Of a stretch of 64,000 nucleotides of DNA, positions 1 to 8,401 are shown piece after piece (the first letter of the stretch is position 1; each line of letters begins with the position of its first letter). The stretch comes from Psychrobacter lutiphocae DSM 21542. GTDB lineage: Bacteria > Pseudomonadota > Gammaproteobacteria > Pseudomonadales > Moraxellaceae. The stretch lies in contig NZ_KB907626.1 in NCBI RefSeq assembly GCF_000382145.1, positions 1 through 64,000 on the forward strand. Direction: 5' to 3'. A program made the position numbers and the translations under genes. The notes beneath the pieces were generated by a model that saw only the letters and a list, made by a program, of their open reading frames with translations, was not told where the DNA came from and did no database searches.

Positions 1-243
1 CTTGCTGTGACGGCCTCGACGATGACGATCGTAGATGCTTTCAAGTCCTCGTTCATAATATCGCTTCTTAGTACGTCTGGCAGTTTCGGGGTGTATGCAG
101 AGGTCTTTGGCAATATCTATCGTGGATTTGCCTATGCTGTACTGGTGTAAGATCAGCAGTCGTAGGCGGGCTCTGGGATTGCTCTCAGTTTTTGAGTATT
201 TGCCAAAGTCGTGATCGTCTAGGGTATTTGTTAGTTTGGTCAT
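1..243 (-). CDS. IS630-family transposase, N-terminal part (cut by window edge)
   Basis: The first 81 residues of a protein whose remainder lies outside the window. After an ATG at 243 the translation gives a helix-turn-helix segment (ARLRLLILHQYSIGKSTIDI, then a second helical stretch with HPETARRTKKRYYERG) followed by basic residues, the DNA-binding N-terminus of IS630/Tc1-type transposases. The DDE catalytic part is not visible, so intactness cannot be judged. The bases just upstream (about 265-281) carry TTTGGTATAAG, which resembles the termini of repeat family B in this window and may be the element's inverted repeat. It could also be a stand-alone HTH protein, but the spacing to the putative end favours a transposase. 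Confidence 0.7.
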   Translation of the reverse strand, partial: MTKLTNTLDDHDFGKYSKTESNPRARLRLLILHQYSIGKSTIDIAKDLCIHPETARRTKKRYYERGLESIYDRHRRGRHSK

Positions 244-354
244 AATTGAATTATACTATATATTTTGGGTTTGGTATAAGATTTTTAGAGCTGAGATCTT
301 TTTAAATTTGAATGTTTTTAAGGTTGGTTGACTGTTTTTTTGAAGTTGAATGTC

Positions 355-391
355 AAACAGACGCCTTACTTATGACAGTAGGCGTCTGTTT
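355..391. terminator. Hairpin terminator downstream of the dienelactone hydrolase gene
   Basis: Perfect 12-bp inverted repeat AAACAGACGCCT / AGGCGTCTGTTT with a 13-base loop, ending in short A/T tracts on both sides. It sits about 30 bp after the stop codon of the minus-strand gene and could act in both directions, separating it from the transposase. Confidence 0.7.
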
Positions 392-423
392 AATTAGAGG
401 GTATATCGAACTGGGTTATATGT

Positions 424-1164
424 TTATTTTAGCTTGTCACGCATAAAAGCAATCATTTTGTCCCAGCTTTGCTTAGCAGCAGCTTCGTTGTAGCCTAAGT
501 CAACACCATTTTCTGCGGCACGTTTGTCAGCATTCGGGTTGGTAAAACCGTGTTTGGCATTGTCATAAACATCAACCTCATAGTTGACTGCAGCCTTGTC
601 CATTTCTTGTTTAAAGTTTTCGACATCTTGCATAGTTACCATGCTGTCATCACGACCATGAGCTACTAATACATCAGCAGTAAATTTACCCTTTTCGGCA
701 GGTTGTTTTGGAGACAAGTTGCCGTGGAATGCTGCGACTGCTTTGACAGGCATACCTTCACGTGCCATATCTAATACAATTTTACCGCCAAAACAAAAAC
801 CAACTGCGCCCAAGCGATTGCCATCCACAGGCAACTGATCGGCAAAGTCATTTAAGATAGCTTGGCAACGACCCATTAATTTATCTTGGTCATCCAGCAT
901 CTGCGTCATCCATTCGTTGGCTTGGGCAGCATCTGTGGTTAGTTTGCCTTCACCATATATATCCATAGCGATGGCGGCAAACCCTGCTTTGGCAAGACGT
1001 TCGGTAACTTCTTTGGGGTGTTCGACCACGCCCCACCATTCTGGTGCGACTAAAATACCAGGTACGGCATCTTCGTCAGTGGCTGTTTCTGGTAATGCAA
1101 CATAGCTGATAAGCTCCATGCCATAGTCTGCAGTGGTTTTGATTTCGTAGGTCTTGATACTCAT
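424..1164 (-). CDS. Dienelactone hydrolase family protein
   Basis: A 246-residue cytoplasmic alpha/beta hydrolase of the dienelactone hydrolase family, close to the usual 230-250 residues. The nucleophile is Cys124 in the GFCFGG elbow; the acid lies in HGRDD (about D172/D173) and the catalytic His is H205 in KHGFTNP, giving the Cys-Asp-His triad of this family. There is no signal peptide. An AGGAC motif lies before the ATG at 1164. No chlorocatechol or other aromatic-degradation genes are adjacent, so the natural substrate cannot be named; many solitary members are general ester or lactone hydrolases. It is monocistronic, ending at the hairpin at 355-391. Confidence 0.9.
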   Translation of the reverse strand: MSIKTYEIKTTADYGMELISYVALPETATDEDAVPGILVAPEWWGVVEHPKEVTERLAKAGFAAIAMDIYGEGKLTTDAAQANEWMTQMLDDQDKLMGRCQAILNDFADQLPVDGNRLGAVGFCFGGKIVLDMAREGMPVKAVAAFHGNLSPKQPAEKGKFTADVLVAHGRDDSMVTMQDVENFKQEMDKAAVNYEVDVYDNAKHGFTNPNADKRAAENGVDLGYNEAAAKQSWDKMIAFMRDKLK

Positions 1165-1205
1165 GGTAATGTCCTTTTATATCCTTATTGATGTGTTAGT
1201 TTATG

Positions 1206-1340
1206 AGAGTCTGTTGAACATTTGCCATATGTGCTTAATAGTAATTTAGGTTAAAGAAAAATTTCATTTTTGTGCACCTGTTCTTACACAAAAAAAACAG
1301 GCTAAATTTTTCCTACGAAAATGACTGTCCAGCAGACCCT
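1206..1340. repeat. Repeat family D, 135-bp MITE-like element, complete copy
   Basis: The left end AGAGTCTGTTGAACA and right end TGTCCAGCAGACCCT form imperfect 15-bp terminal inverted repeats (12 matching positions). The interior is non-coding and A/T-rich with a smaller hairpin around 1281-1305. The left half recurs in inverted orientation at 61692-61759, which shows it is a dispersed family rather than a local hairpin. Confidence 0.7.
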
Positions 1341-1469
1341 AATTGATTTATTATGAATCGTCAGCTTTTTTGCTAAGTACAAGATAACCATATCAAATAC
1401 TTTTGTTAGTTTCGATTGAAGAAATGTGAACAGAGGCTACTAGAGGGCGCTGATTTATTAGTTATTGAA

Positions 1470-1532
1470 AGGGTCTGTATAGAATTTATTTATTCGTTCC
1501 GTAAATCAATTCTTAGAGTCTATACAGACCCT
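1470..1532. repeat. 63-bp palindromic element
   Basis: The perfect 14-bp termini AGGGTCTGTATAGA / TCTATACAGACCCT enclose about 35 bp, with a second partial pairing (AGAATT / AATTCT) inside. The outer AGGGTCTG matches the right end of repeat D, so this may be a shortened relative. It is not followed by a T-tract on either strand and is therefore not called a terminator. Confidence 0.6.
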
Positions 1533-1642
1533 AGTTGGCTATTAAAACGATTTGATATTGATAAGCGCTGGCTTATCCATTAGTCTAGCGATCATTTGTA
1601 TGTGCGTGTCAGGCATAGTGAATATGGTAAGTTGAGGGTAAA

Positions 1643-2119
1643 GTGGATAACGAGTTGATAAGACCTAAGTTTTGGCAGCAGTATCGCTTAGATGAGCTGA
1701 CCACTGCGGAGTGGGAAGCGCTTTGTGATGGCTGTGGTGCCTGCTGTCTAGAGAAGTTTTTGGAGGATCCAGATGAGCCTTATGAGGTAGAATATACCGA
1801 TGTGGCTTGTCAGTTATTAGACTGTGATACAGGGTACTGTTCTAACTATGACAATCGACATCTGTTTGTACCAGAGTGTATCTCTTTAACAGTAGATAAA
1901 TTACAACATATGATGTGGTTGCCAGAAAGCTGTGCTTATAAGCGCTTATACTTAGGTCAGCGCTTACCAAAGTGGCATTTGTTAATCACACAAGATGCAG
2001 TGAAAACTGAGCAGGGAATGCGACAAGCGGGTGTTGGTGTAGCAGGGCGATGTATCAGTGAGTTACAGGTCAGTGAGGAAGATCTAGAGGAGCGTATTGT
2101 AAACTGGGTGCATGCCTAG
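1643..2119 (+). CDS. ycgN: YcgN family cysteine-cluster protein (UPF0260)
   Basis: A 158-residue soluble protein matching the YcgN/UPF0260 family, which belongs to the wider group of proteins with a putative zinc/iron-chelating Cys cluster. The N-terminal cluster CDGCGACCLEKF supplies C28, C31, C34 and C35, and further cysteines follow at DVACQLLDCDTGYC and PESCAY. It uses a GTG start at 1643 with a GAGGG motif 8 bases upstream; no ATG fits better. The biochemical function of the family is not established. It stands alone, with the amtB operon convergent downstream. Confidence 0.9.
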   Translation: MDNELIRPKFWQQYRLDELTTAEWEALCDGCGACCLEKFLEDPDEPYEVEYTDVACQLLDCDTGYCSNYDNRHLFVPECISLTVDKLQHMMWLPESCAYKRLYLGQRLPKWHLLITQDAVKTEQGMRQAGVGVAGRCISELQVSEEDLEERIVNWVHA

Positions 2120-2289
2120 CTCATACTGATTAACCAAAAAAGCCTGCTATCGTTTTGATAACAGACCTTTGAGATGAGTGCCGTAATGTTACTTAATTAT
2201 CATTTAACTTATTAAATGCTACTTGATTTAAATGTGCATTAATGTGTGATTAGTTAATAATGTGTAATTAGTCAAATTTAAAGCTCTAC

Positions 2290-3561
2290 CTAGTTAACAA
2301 ATTCAGGATAGGCTTCTTGACCACATTCTGACAAGTCAGCACCTTCATATTCTTCTTCTTCTGATATACGTAGCCCGATGACAGCTTTGATGATTCCCCA
2401 AACGATAAGGCTTGCTACAAAGACCCAACCAAAGATAGTTGCTGCACCTATGAACTGACCAAGAAAGCTAGGGCTACCCTCACCAGTCGCTGTAATAGGA
2501 ACAATCATCAAGCCATAGAAGCCAACAATACCATGTACCGAGATTGCACCAACAGGATCATCAATCTTCAACTTATCAAGAGCTAAGATTGAAAGCACAA
2601 CGATAACACCAGCGACGATACCAAATACTGTAGATACAAAAGGTATTGGGGTGTCAGGGCTGGCAGTAATCGCCACAAGACCTGCTAATGCACCGTTAAG
2701 TAGCATGGTTAAGTCAGCTTTGCCAAAGATAATACGAGCAATAATTAAGGCTCCAATCGCACCACCAGCAGCAGCAGCATTGGTATTCATAAATACGATA
2801 GCAACAGAGTTTGCACTGGCAATATCACCAAGCTTTAATACTGAGCCACCGTTAAAGCCAAACCAGCCTAACCATAGAATAAATGTACCTAGAGCAGCTA
2901 ATGGTAAGTTGGCACCTGGAATGGCACGAACTTCACCGTTTTTACCATATTTACCTTTACGTGCTCCCAGTAATAGTACGCCTGCTAATGCTGCGGCAGC
3001 ACCAGCTAGATGCACAATACCAGATCCAGCAAAGTCTTTAAAGTTAAGATCAGCTAATGAGTAGAGCCCAAATACAGATTGACCACCCCATGTCCAGCTA
3101 CCTTCCATCGGATAAATAAAGCCGGTCATCACCACAGCAAAGGCAAAGAATACCCAAAGCTTCATACGCTCAGCAACTGCACCCGATACAATAGACATAC
3201 AAGTCGCTACGAAGACAACTTGGAAGAAGAAGTCTGAAGCCCCTGAATAGACGGATCCTCCATCAAAGCCGTTTTCAGCAGAGGTAGCTAAAGCATCAGC
3301 GACAAGATTATCGCCACCCATAATACCTTTTAAGAAGAAGCCACCATCATACATAAACTGGTAGCCACATATCATATACATGGTACAGGCAATGGCAAAT
3401 AAGCCGATGTTTTTGGTTAAAATTTCTGTGGTATTTTTAGAGCGGACAAGTCCAGCTTCAAGCATAGCAAAGCCTGCCGCCATCCACATGACTAAAGCGC
3501 CACATATTAAGAAGTAAAAAGTGTCGAGTGCGTATTGTAGTTCAAAAATTTGGTTTTGCAT
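2290..3561 (-). CDS. amtB: Ammonium transporter AmtB
   Basis: A 423-residue inner-membrane ammonium channel with about eleven membrane segments. The pore twin histidines are present as H184 (GIVHLAGAAA) and H343 (SVHGIVGFYG). It lacks a clear cleavable signal peptide; the first hydrophobic segment begins near residue 15. It lies 179 bp downstream of glnK on the same strand, the near-universal glnK-amtB arrangement in which uridylylation-sensitive GlnK plugs the channel when nitrogen is plentiful. Expression is probably driven from the sigma54/NtrC-type region at 4233-4337. Confidence 0.97.
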   Translation of the reverse strand: MQNQIFELQYALDTFYFLICGALVMWMAAGFAMLEAGLVRSKNTTEILTKNIGLFAIACTMYMICGYQFMYDGGFFLKGIMGGDNLVADALATSAENGFDGGSVYSGASDFFFQVVFVATCMSIVSGAVAERMKLWVFFAFAVVMTGFIYPMEGSWTWGGQSVFGLYSLADLNFKDFAGSGIVHLAGAAAALAGVLLLGARKGKYGKNGEVRAIPGANLPLAALGTFILWLGWFGFNGGSVLKLGDIASANSVAIVFMNTNAAAAGGAIGALIIARIIFGKADLTMLLNGALAGLVAITASPDTPIPFVSTVFGIVAGVIVVLSILALDKLKIDDPVGAISVHGIVGFYGLMIVPITATGEGSPSFLGQFIGAATIFGWVFVASLIVWGIIKAVIGLRISEEEEYEGADLSECGQEAYPEFVN

Positions 3562-3740
3562 GATGTTCCCCCTTGGAATTTAGTGCATATTGACTTGGCG
3601 TGTGCTCATCTAATCAGTGTTAAGTTCTTGATCTTAAACAATGAGTAATGAGGGCTATTGTTTGCGCTGAGCTATCTTTTCGTTAAGTAGCGGAGTGTTT
3701 TAGGTCTCGCTTTATAGGTTGATAGCAAGGTTAGATGCGC

Positions 3741-4088
<348 letters not shown>

Positions 4089-4232
4089 TTATTAATGATT
4101 TTGATAGTTGTGTGAAAGTAAGTTGTTTGTGACTAAATAGCTGTCAACTTGGTTGTTACAAACTTAGCTGTTGGCATTTAGCCAGCTGAGCTGTTAATAG
4201 CACAGACTATTTGTCTCTTGTGATGACATTGT

Positions 4233-4248
4233 TTCAAGAATTGTGCCA
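4233..4248 (-). promoter_or_regulatory. Putative sigma54 promoter of glnK-amtB
   Basis: Read on the minus strand the site is TGGCACAATTCTTGAA. This matches the sigma54 -24/-12 consensus TGGCAC-N5-TTGCA in spacing and in all positions except one (A for C in the -12 GC). It points toward glnK, about 150 bp upstream of the ATG, with NtrC-like sites further upstream. Confidence 0.6.
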
Positions 4249-4286
4249 ATTAAAAATGAAGGGGGAGGACATTTTTAAGGCAAAAA

Positions 4287-4337
4287 TGCATCAAAGTAGT
4301 GCAAATTACAGATGGTGCACCAAAATAGAATGCACCA
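4287..4337. promoter_or_regulatory. Putative NtrC-binding region upstream of glnK
   Basis: TGCATCAAAGTAGTGCA at 4287-4303 matches the NtrC dyad TGCACCA-N3-TGGTGCA with two changes. Immediately beyond it are TGGTGCACCA (4313-4322) and another TGCACCA (4331-4337). The cluster lies about 65-115 bp upstream of the expected start of the sigma54 transcript, a normal enhancer position. Confidence 0.6.
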
Positions 4338-4627
4338 TATCGAGCAATAACGGAATTATTATAACTAAGTTTGTTGTAAGAGGGTTAGCCAATGGTTAGT
4401 TAATTTGTGAAGTAATAATTAGGGTTGTGGTCATTAATGGAGGTTATGTGATTACTGATTAGCTATAATGGTTACTTTAATTTTCTATTAAATAACAACA
4501 TCATAATCGTCAATACTCATAATCTACAATTACAATAGTAGTAGCTGTGTTAGATTGTAGTGAGTATGTATATTAAGACAGTAAAACCCCATTGGTTGGT
4601 GTAGGCATTAATTAGGGAGGAGATAAT

Positions 4628-5830
4628 GTGTCTATAGATTCTCAAGACAGACAGTCACCACCAGCAGTGATTAAAAAGGATTATATTTCTTGGTTTATCT
4701 TTGGCCTCATGGCCAGTGTCACTTTTGTTGGCATTCTATCAGAGCTGGTGCCGTCTGGCATCTTACCTCAAATGACCGAAGGTTTAGGCATTGAAGAAAC
4801 CCAAGTTGGTTTTTTGGTTGGAGTGTATGCGCTAGCTTCAGCCATATTTGCTATTCCGTTAATTAGTATGACGCTCTCGGTCAATCGCAAAACCTTATTG
4901 CTACTGTTACTGGGTGGCTTTGCACTATCGAATATTATTGTGGGATTAACCAGTTCCTACTACCTGATTGTTGCGATGCGCATACTTGGTGGTATCTGTG
5001 CTGGTATTATGTGGCCGATGATTGCCGCTTATGGTGCAGCGCTGGTAACAGATGACTTACAAGGGAGAGCGATCACCATTATTATGGCAGGCAACACCTT
5101 TGGCGTAAGCTTAGGACTGCCCTTTATGACTTATATCGGTACCCATGTCGGATGGCGCATAGAGTTTATGTTGCTTGGGGCTTTAGGTGTGTTGATTGCA
5201 CTGTTAGCTGCTAAGTTTTTGCCAGCGGTACCTGGGGAGAAGCTGACGCATAGCAATTCGCCAACCGCTATTTTAAAGATACCACAAGTTTGGATTGTGT
5301 TAATTCTGACCTTTTTGTCGGTTGTTGCTCATTATAGCACCTATACCTATATTACGTTATTGGTAGATACCATCAGCTTTAGCGGTGGCATTAGTCTGGC
5401 CTTGCTTATATTTGGTATAGGCTCGGTAATCTCTGTTGTATTATCAGCACGTGTTATTGATACACATCTACGTGGATTAATTGTCTCAATGCTACTAGCA
5501 GGTGCGATTGCAATGGCGATATTTACTTTGTTTGGTGGCACGAGCGGCTTATCTCACCTTGCTTTTTTCTTATGGGGATTGTCATTTGGGCCGCTAGTCA
5601 CTATGTGGCAGACTGCCGTTAGTAAGCAAGTAACGGAAGCTAAGGCAGTAGCCACATCAGTGCAGTCAAGCGTGTTTAACTTCTCAATTATGATTGCCAC
5701 ATGGATAGCTGGATTAATTTTAGTACACATGCCAAAGACAGGTGCTATGGGCATTGTATATTTGTCAATTCTTTGTTTTATCCCTGCCATCATACTGTCG
5801 TATATGGCTAAGCGGACTTTGAAATCTTAA
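4628..5830 (+). CDS. MFS transporter, drug/metabolite:H+ antiporter type
   Basis: A 400-residue protein with about twelve hydrophobic segments and the MFS arrangement of a cytoplasmic N-terminus, a long N-domain ending near RAITIIMAGNTFGVSLGLP, and a central loop around PGEKLTHSNSPTA. It resembles the AraJ/YdhP-type arabinose-efflux-like branch. A GTG start at 4628 follows a strong AGGGAGGAG ribosome site. The cytosine-deaminase-like gene starts about 107 bp later on the same strand. The transporter may therefore move the deaminase substrate or product, but this is only inferred from position. Confidence 0.85.
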   Translation: MSIDSQDRQSPPAVIKKDYISWFIFGLMASVTFVGILSELVPSGILPQMTEGLGIEETQVGFLVGVYALASAIFAIPLISMTLSVNRKTLLLLLLGGFALSNIIVGLTSSYYLIVAMRILGGICAGIMWPMIAAYGAALVTDDLQGRAITIIMAGNTFGVSLGLPFMTYIGTHVGWRIEFMLLGALGVLIALLAAKFLPAVPGEKLTHSNSPTAILKIPQVWIVLILTFLSVVAHYSTYTYITLLVDTISFSGGISLALLIFGIGSVISVVLSARVIDTHLRGLIVSMLLAGAIAMAIFTLFGGTSGLSHLAFFLWGLSFGPLVTMWQTAVSKQVTEAKAVATSVQSSVFNFSIMIATWIAGLILVHMPKTGAMGIVYLSILCFIPAIILSYMAKRTLKS

Positions 5831-5936
5831 TTTTTAACTATGAACTATGAACTGTTAACTCTTAACTATCACTGTTGATAGGTAGTGATTAGCAGCGGCT
5901 AAAGCGACTGAAAAACACATGGAAATGGAGTTTATA

Positions 5937-7181
5937 ATGAAAAAATTTATTAACGCAACTATTTACCGCAATGACAATGCGGATCAGATTTTGGTCAATG
6001 ATCAAGGTGAGATTGAAGCCATAGGTCGTCATTTGCCAGAAGCTACGGAAGAGATAGATCTAAAAGGCAGGCTGGTAGTGCCACCTTATGTTGATGCACA
6101 TTTGCACTTAGATTATGTATATACAGGTCGTAATGAAGGCGCAACCAATGATACAGGTACCTTGTTTGAAGGTATTGCCCGTTGGCATGATGTCAAAAAA
6201 CATCAGACTCTAGAAGATGCTAAAGAGCGTGCTTTAAAGGGAATTAAAGAAGAAGTATCAAAAGGTGTACAGTTTATCCGTACCCATATTGATGTTTGTG
6301 ACCCTAATTTGACGGGTCTTAAAGCCATGCTAGAAGTACGCGAGCGACTCAAAGATAAGGTAACGATTCAGATTGTCGCTTTTCCGCAAGAGGGCATGTA
6401 TGCCTATCAAGGCGGTGATGAAATGGTTGAAGAAGCGCTGAAGATGGGTGCAGATTGTGTTGGCGGTATTCCACACTTTGAATGGGCTTATGAGTTTGGT
6501 CAAGACTCGGTGCGTAAAGCAGTCGAGCTGGCAGTCAAATATGATAAGCTAATCGATATTCATTGTGATGAAACCGATGACCCAATGAGTCGCCATGTTC
6601 AGTTGCTTAATGCGTTGGTGATGATTGAAGGCATAGGTACTCGTACCGCGGCCAGTCATACGTGCTCGTTTGGTTCAGCGGATGATGCTTATGCCTTCCG
6701 TATGATGAGTCTATTTAAGCAATCAGGTATGAACTTTATTTCATTGCCAACTGAAAATGCTTATCTGCAAGGTCGCCAAGATACTTATCCAAAGCGCCGT
6801 GGTCTGACTCGAGTCAAAGAGTTTTGGGAAAGTGGAATTAATGTCTGCTTTGGGCAAGACTCTATCAATGACCCATGGTATCCTGCGGGAAATGGCAACC
6901 TAATGAACATCTTAGATAACGGTATTCACTTAGCTCAGACCATGTCTTTTGAGCAACTTGATACTTGTCTTGATCTTATCACCTTTAACGGTGCCAAAAC
7001 TTTAAATGTTGAAGAACAGTATGGTTTAGAAAAAGGTAAGCCAGCCAACTTCTTGGTGCTTGATGCTGACACACCGTTTGAAGCGGTGCGTCAACGTGCA
7101 GATGTGCTAGCATCAATTCGTCATGGTCAGTATTTGTTTAAAAAGCCTGAACCAAGTTATGAAATTGAGCTAGACTTGTAA
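5937..7181 (+). CDS. codA: Cytosine deaminase-like amidohydrolase
   Basis: A 414-residue cytoplasmic amidohydrolase similar along its length to E. coli CodA. Metal ligands are H55 and H57 (DAHLHLD), H209 (DIHCDETDD, with E212), H241 (ASHTCSF) and D308 (CFGQDS). The ATG at 5937 is preferred over one 18 bp upstream because ATGGAG gives it a ribosome site. The residue after the metal Asp is Ser309 where E. coli CodA has Asp314, a specificity position, and the cytosine-binding segment reads SLPTENAYLQGR. Related creatinine or isoguanine deaminases are possible, so the exact substrate is uncertain. No codB permease is present; an MFS gene precedes it. Confidence 0.85.
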   Translation: MKKFINATIYRNDNADQILVNDQGEIEAIGRHLPEATEEIDLKGRLVVPPYVDAHLHLDYVYTGRNEGATNDTGTLFEGIARWHDVKKHQTLEDAKERALKGIKEEVSKGVQFIRTHIDVCDPNLTGLKAMLEVRERLKDKVTIQIVAFPQEGMYAYQGGDEMVEEALKMGADCVGGIPHFEWAYEFGQDSVRKAVELAVKYDKLIDIHCDETDDPMSRHVQLLNALVMIEGIGTRTAASHTCSFGSADDAYAFRMMSLFKQSGMNFISLPTENAYLQGRQDTYPKRRGLTRVKEFWESGINVCFGQDSINDPWYPAGNGNLMNILDNGIHLAQTMSFEQLDTCLDLITFNGAKTLNVEEQYGLEKGKPANFLVLDADTPFEAVRQRADVLASIRHGQYLFKKPEPSYEIELDL

Positions 7182-7225
7182 GTTAAGCGAATTTTCTCAA
7201 TGATTGTGAGAGTCACATTCACAAT

Positions 7226-7260
7226 AAAACAGCTTTGCTTAGTCAAAGCTGTTTTTTATT
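7226..7260 (+). terminator. Rho-independent terminator after the deaminase gene
   Basis: Stem AACAGCTTTG / CAAAGCTGTT with a six-base loop, followed by a T-rich run. It lies 45 bp after the stop codon. Confidence 0.85.
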
Positions 7261-7330
7261 TAAAGCGATTTTTATTTTTTTGTAGCTCGTCTTTTGTTAG
7301 GCAGTTGTGCGGTTACATCTGTGGATAAAG

Positions 7331-8191
7331 CTACATACGCGGATAAAGTAAATAAGGTGTGCGACTCGTTTTTAATAGCTTACGTGTATTACTACCATGT
7401 AACAGCTCATGCAGGCGTGACTCACCAAAGGCACCAGTAATGAGCAAGTCCAGCTCGTGTTGCTGTTGATAAAAAGTTAAGGTCGCAGTGACATCACGGC
7501 CTTCTAGCAACTCTTTTTTGCAGTCAATACCAACTTGTTTTAGACGAGCATAGGCTTCCCTTAATGCATCCTTATTGCGCTCATTGTCTTCACCGACCAT
7601 GACCACATGTAAGCTTAGATTGCGAATAAGAGAACTGCTACATAGCCAGTCTAATAGCGCCAAACTAGTTGGGCGATTGTTAAAAGCAAATAGCGCCGTT
7701 TTTGGAGTATGAAAGACTTCATGCGTGACCAAGATGGGGCAACGACTGGCTCGTACTAGTTGTGATAAGGTATCTTTACAGGTGACTTGATGACCAATGA
7801 CAATTATTTGTGCACTGTTATCGACATAATCTAAGCTTTCCGCTAAAGACGCATGGCGATGCAGGGTATATATCTGATGTTGATAACGCCCTTGATGCTG
7901 TTGGCAGTAGCTTTCTGCCTGCTTTAATAGTAAGCGTCCTTGATCTCGTAGTTTGCTATTGCTATCTTTTTCTTCTTGTGCCAATTGATTTAATAAGGTG
8001 TCACCATCGTCACCAATGAGGCAACCTGAATAATCGACCGCTGACTTGTGATACACGCTTGGTGCTGCATGTAGAAGACCTATGGGAGCTCGTAGTGCTT
8101 TTGCTGCCCATAAGCTGCCATTAAGTACAGCGTGCACATAATCAGGAAAATCAAGGCAGGCTATCACACTATCTGGTCGTAAGTTACTCAT
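7331..8191 (-). CDS. Universal stress protein, tandem UspA domains
   Basis: A 286-residue soluble protein of two consecutive Usp folds (about 1-150 and 160-286), the usual size for tandem UspE-like proteins. The second domain shows the nucleotide-loop pattern GAFGESRLHELLHGSNTRKLL; the first ends IIVIGHQVTCKDTLSQLVRASRCPILV. No membrane segments. It lies downstream of, and on the same strand as, the SulP transporter, separated by repeat A (8249-8349). Usp proteins commonly sit beside SulP transporters, so joint transcription is plausible. Confidence 0.88.
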   Translation of the reverse strand: MSNLRPDSVIACLDFPDYVHAVLNGSLWAAKALRAPIGLLHAAPSVYHKSAVDYSGCLIGDDGDTLLNQLAQEEKDSNSKLRDQGRLLLKQAESYCQQHQGRYQHQIYTLHRHASLAESLDYVDNSAQIIVIGHQVTCKDTLSQLVRASRCPILVTHEVFHTPKTALFAFNNRPTSLALLDWLCSSSLIRNLSLHVVMVGEDNERNKDALREAYARLKQVGIDCKKELLEGRDVTATLTFYQQQHELDLLITGAFGESRLHELLHGSNTRKLLKTSRTPYLLYPRM

Positions 8192-8248
8192 AATAAGTTA
8201 CTCATAAATAATACTCAACGTCTTAATAGGTTAATATCTTAATACAGG

Positions 8249-8349
8249 TATAGTCGCAGTCAGATATTTGAGGTACAAGGCAACCGAGCGTAAGTACTAC
8301 AAATGTAGGCTTAGCGTGGTTAACGCCGTACCTCTTTTATATGACTATA
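8249..8349 (+). repeat. Repeat family A, 101-bp palindromic element, copy 1
   Basis: The element is bounded by TATAGTC / GACTATA, with a longer inner pairing in which GAGGTAC matches GTACCTC and further partial pairing follows toward the centre. A second copy, inverted and differing at about one base, lies at 45802-45902. It is non-coding and occupies the spacer between the SulP gene and the Usp gene. Confidence 0.85.
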
Positions 8350-8401
8350 ACTATATATAGACTTGCTAAGTGTCACTGACTAGAGGCTGTTTTTTACATA
8401 A

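Larger units (their letters stand above)
1165..1642. other. Gene-free spacer with two palindromic repeats
   Basis: This 478-bp spacer between the divergent hydrolase and ycgN genes holds repeat D (1206-1340) and a 63-bp palindrome (1470-1532). Apart from these I see only AT-rich sequence, presumably with the two divergent promoters. Confidence 0.6.

Noticed and set aside
2140-2170. Weak hairpin after ycgN (CTGCTATC / GATAACAG)
   Set aside because: The pairing is imperfect and there is no T-tract, so a terminator is not supported.
4400-4627. Purine-type riboswitch before the MFS/deaminase genes
   Set aside because: The conserved junction sequences are missing and no long P1 stem is visible.
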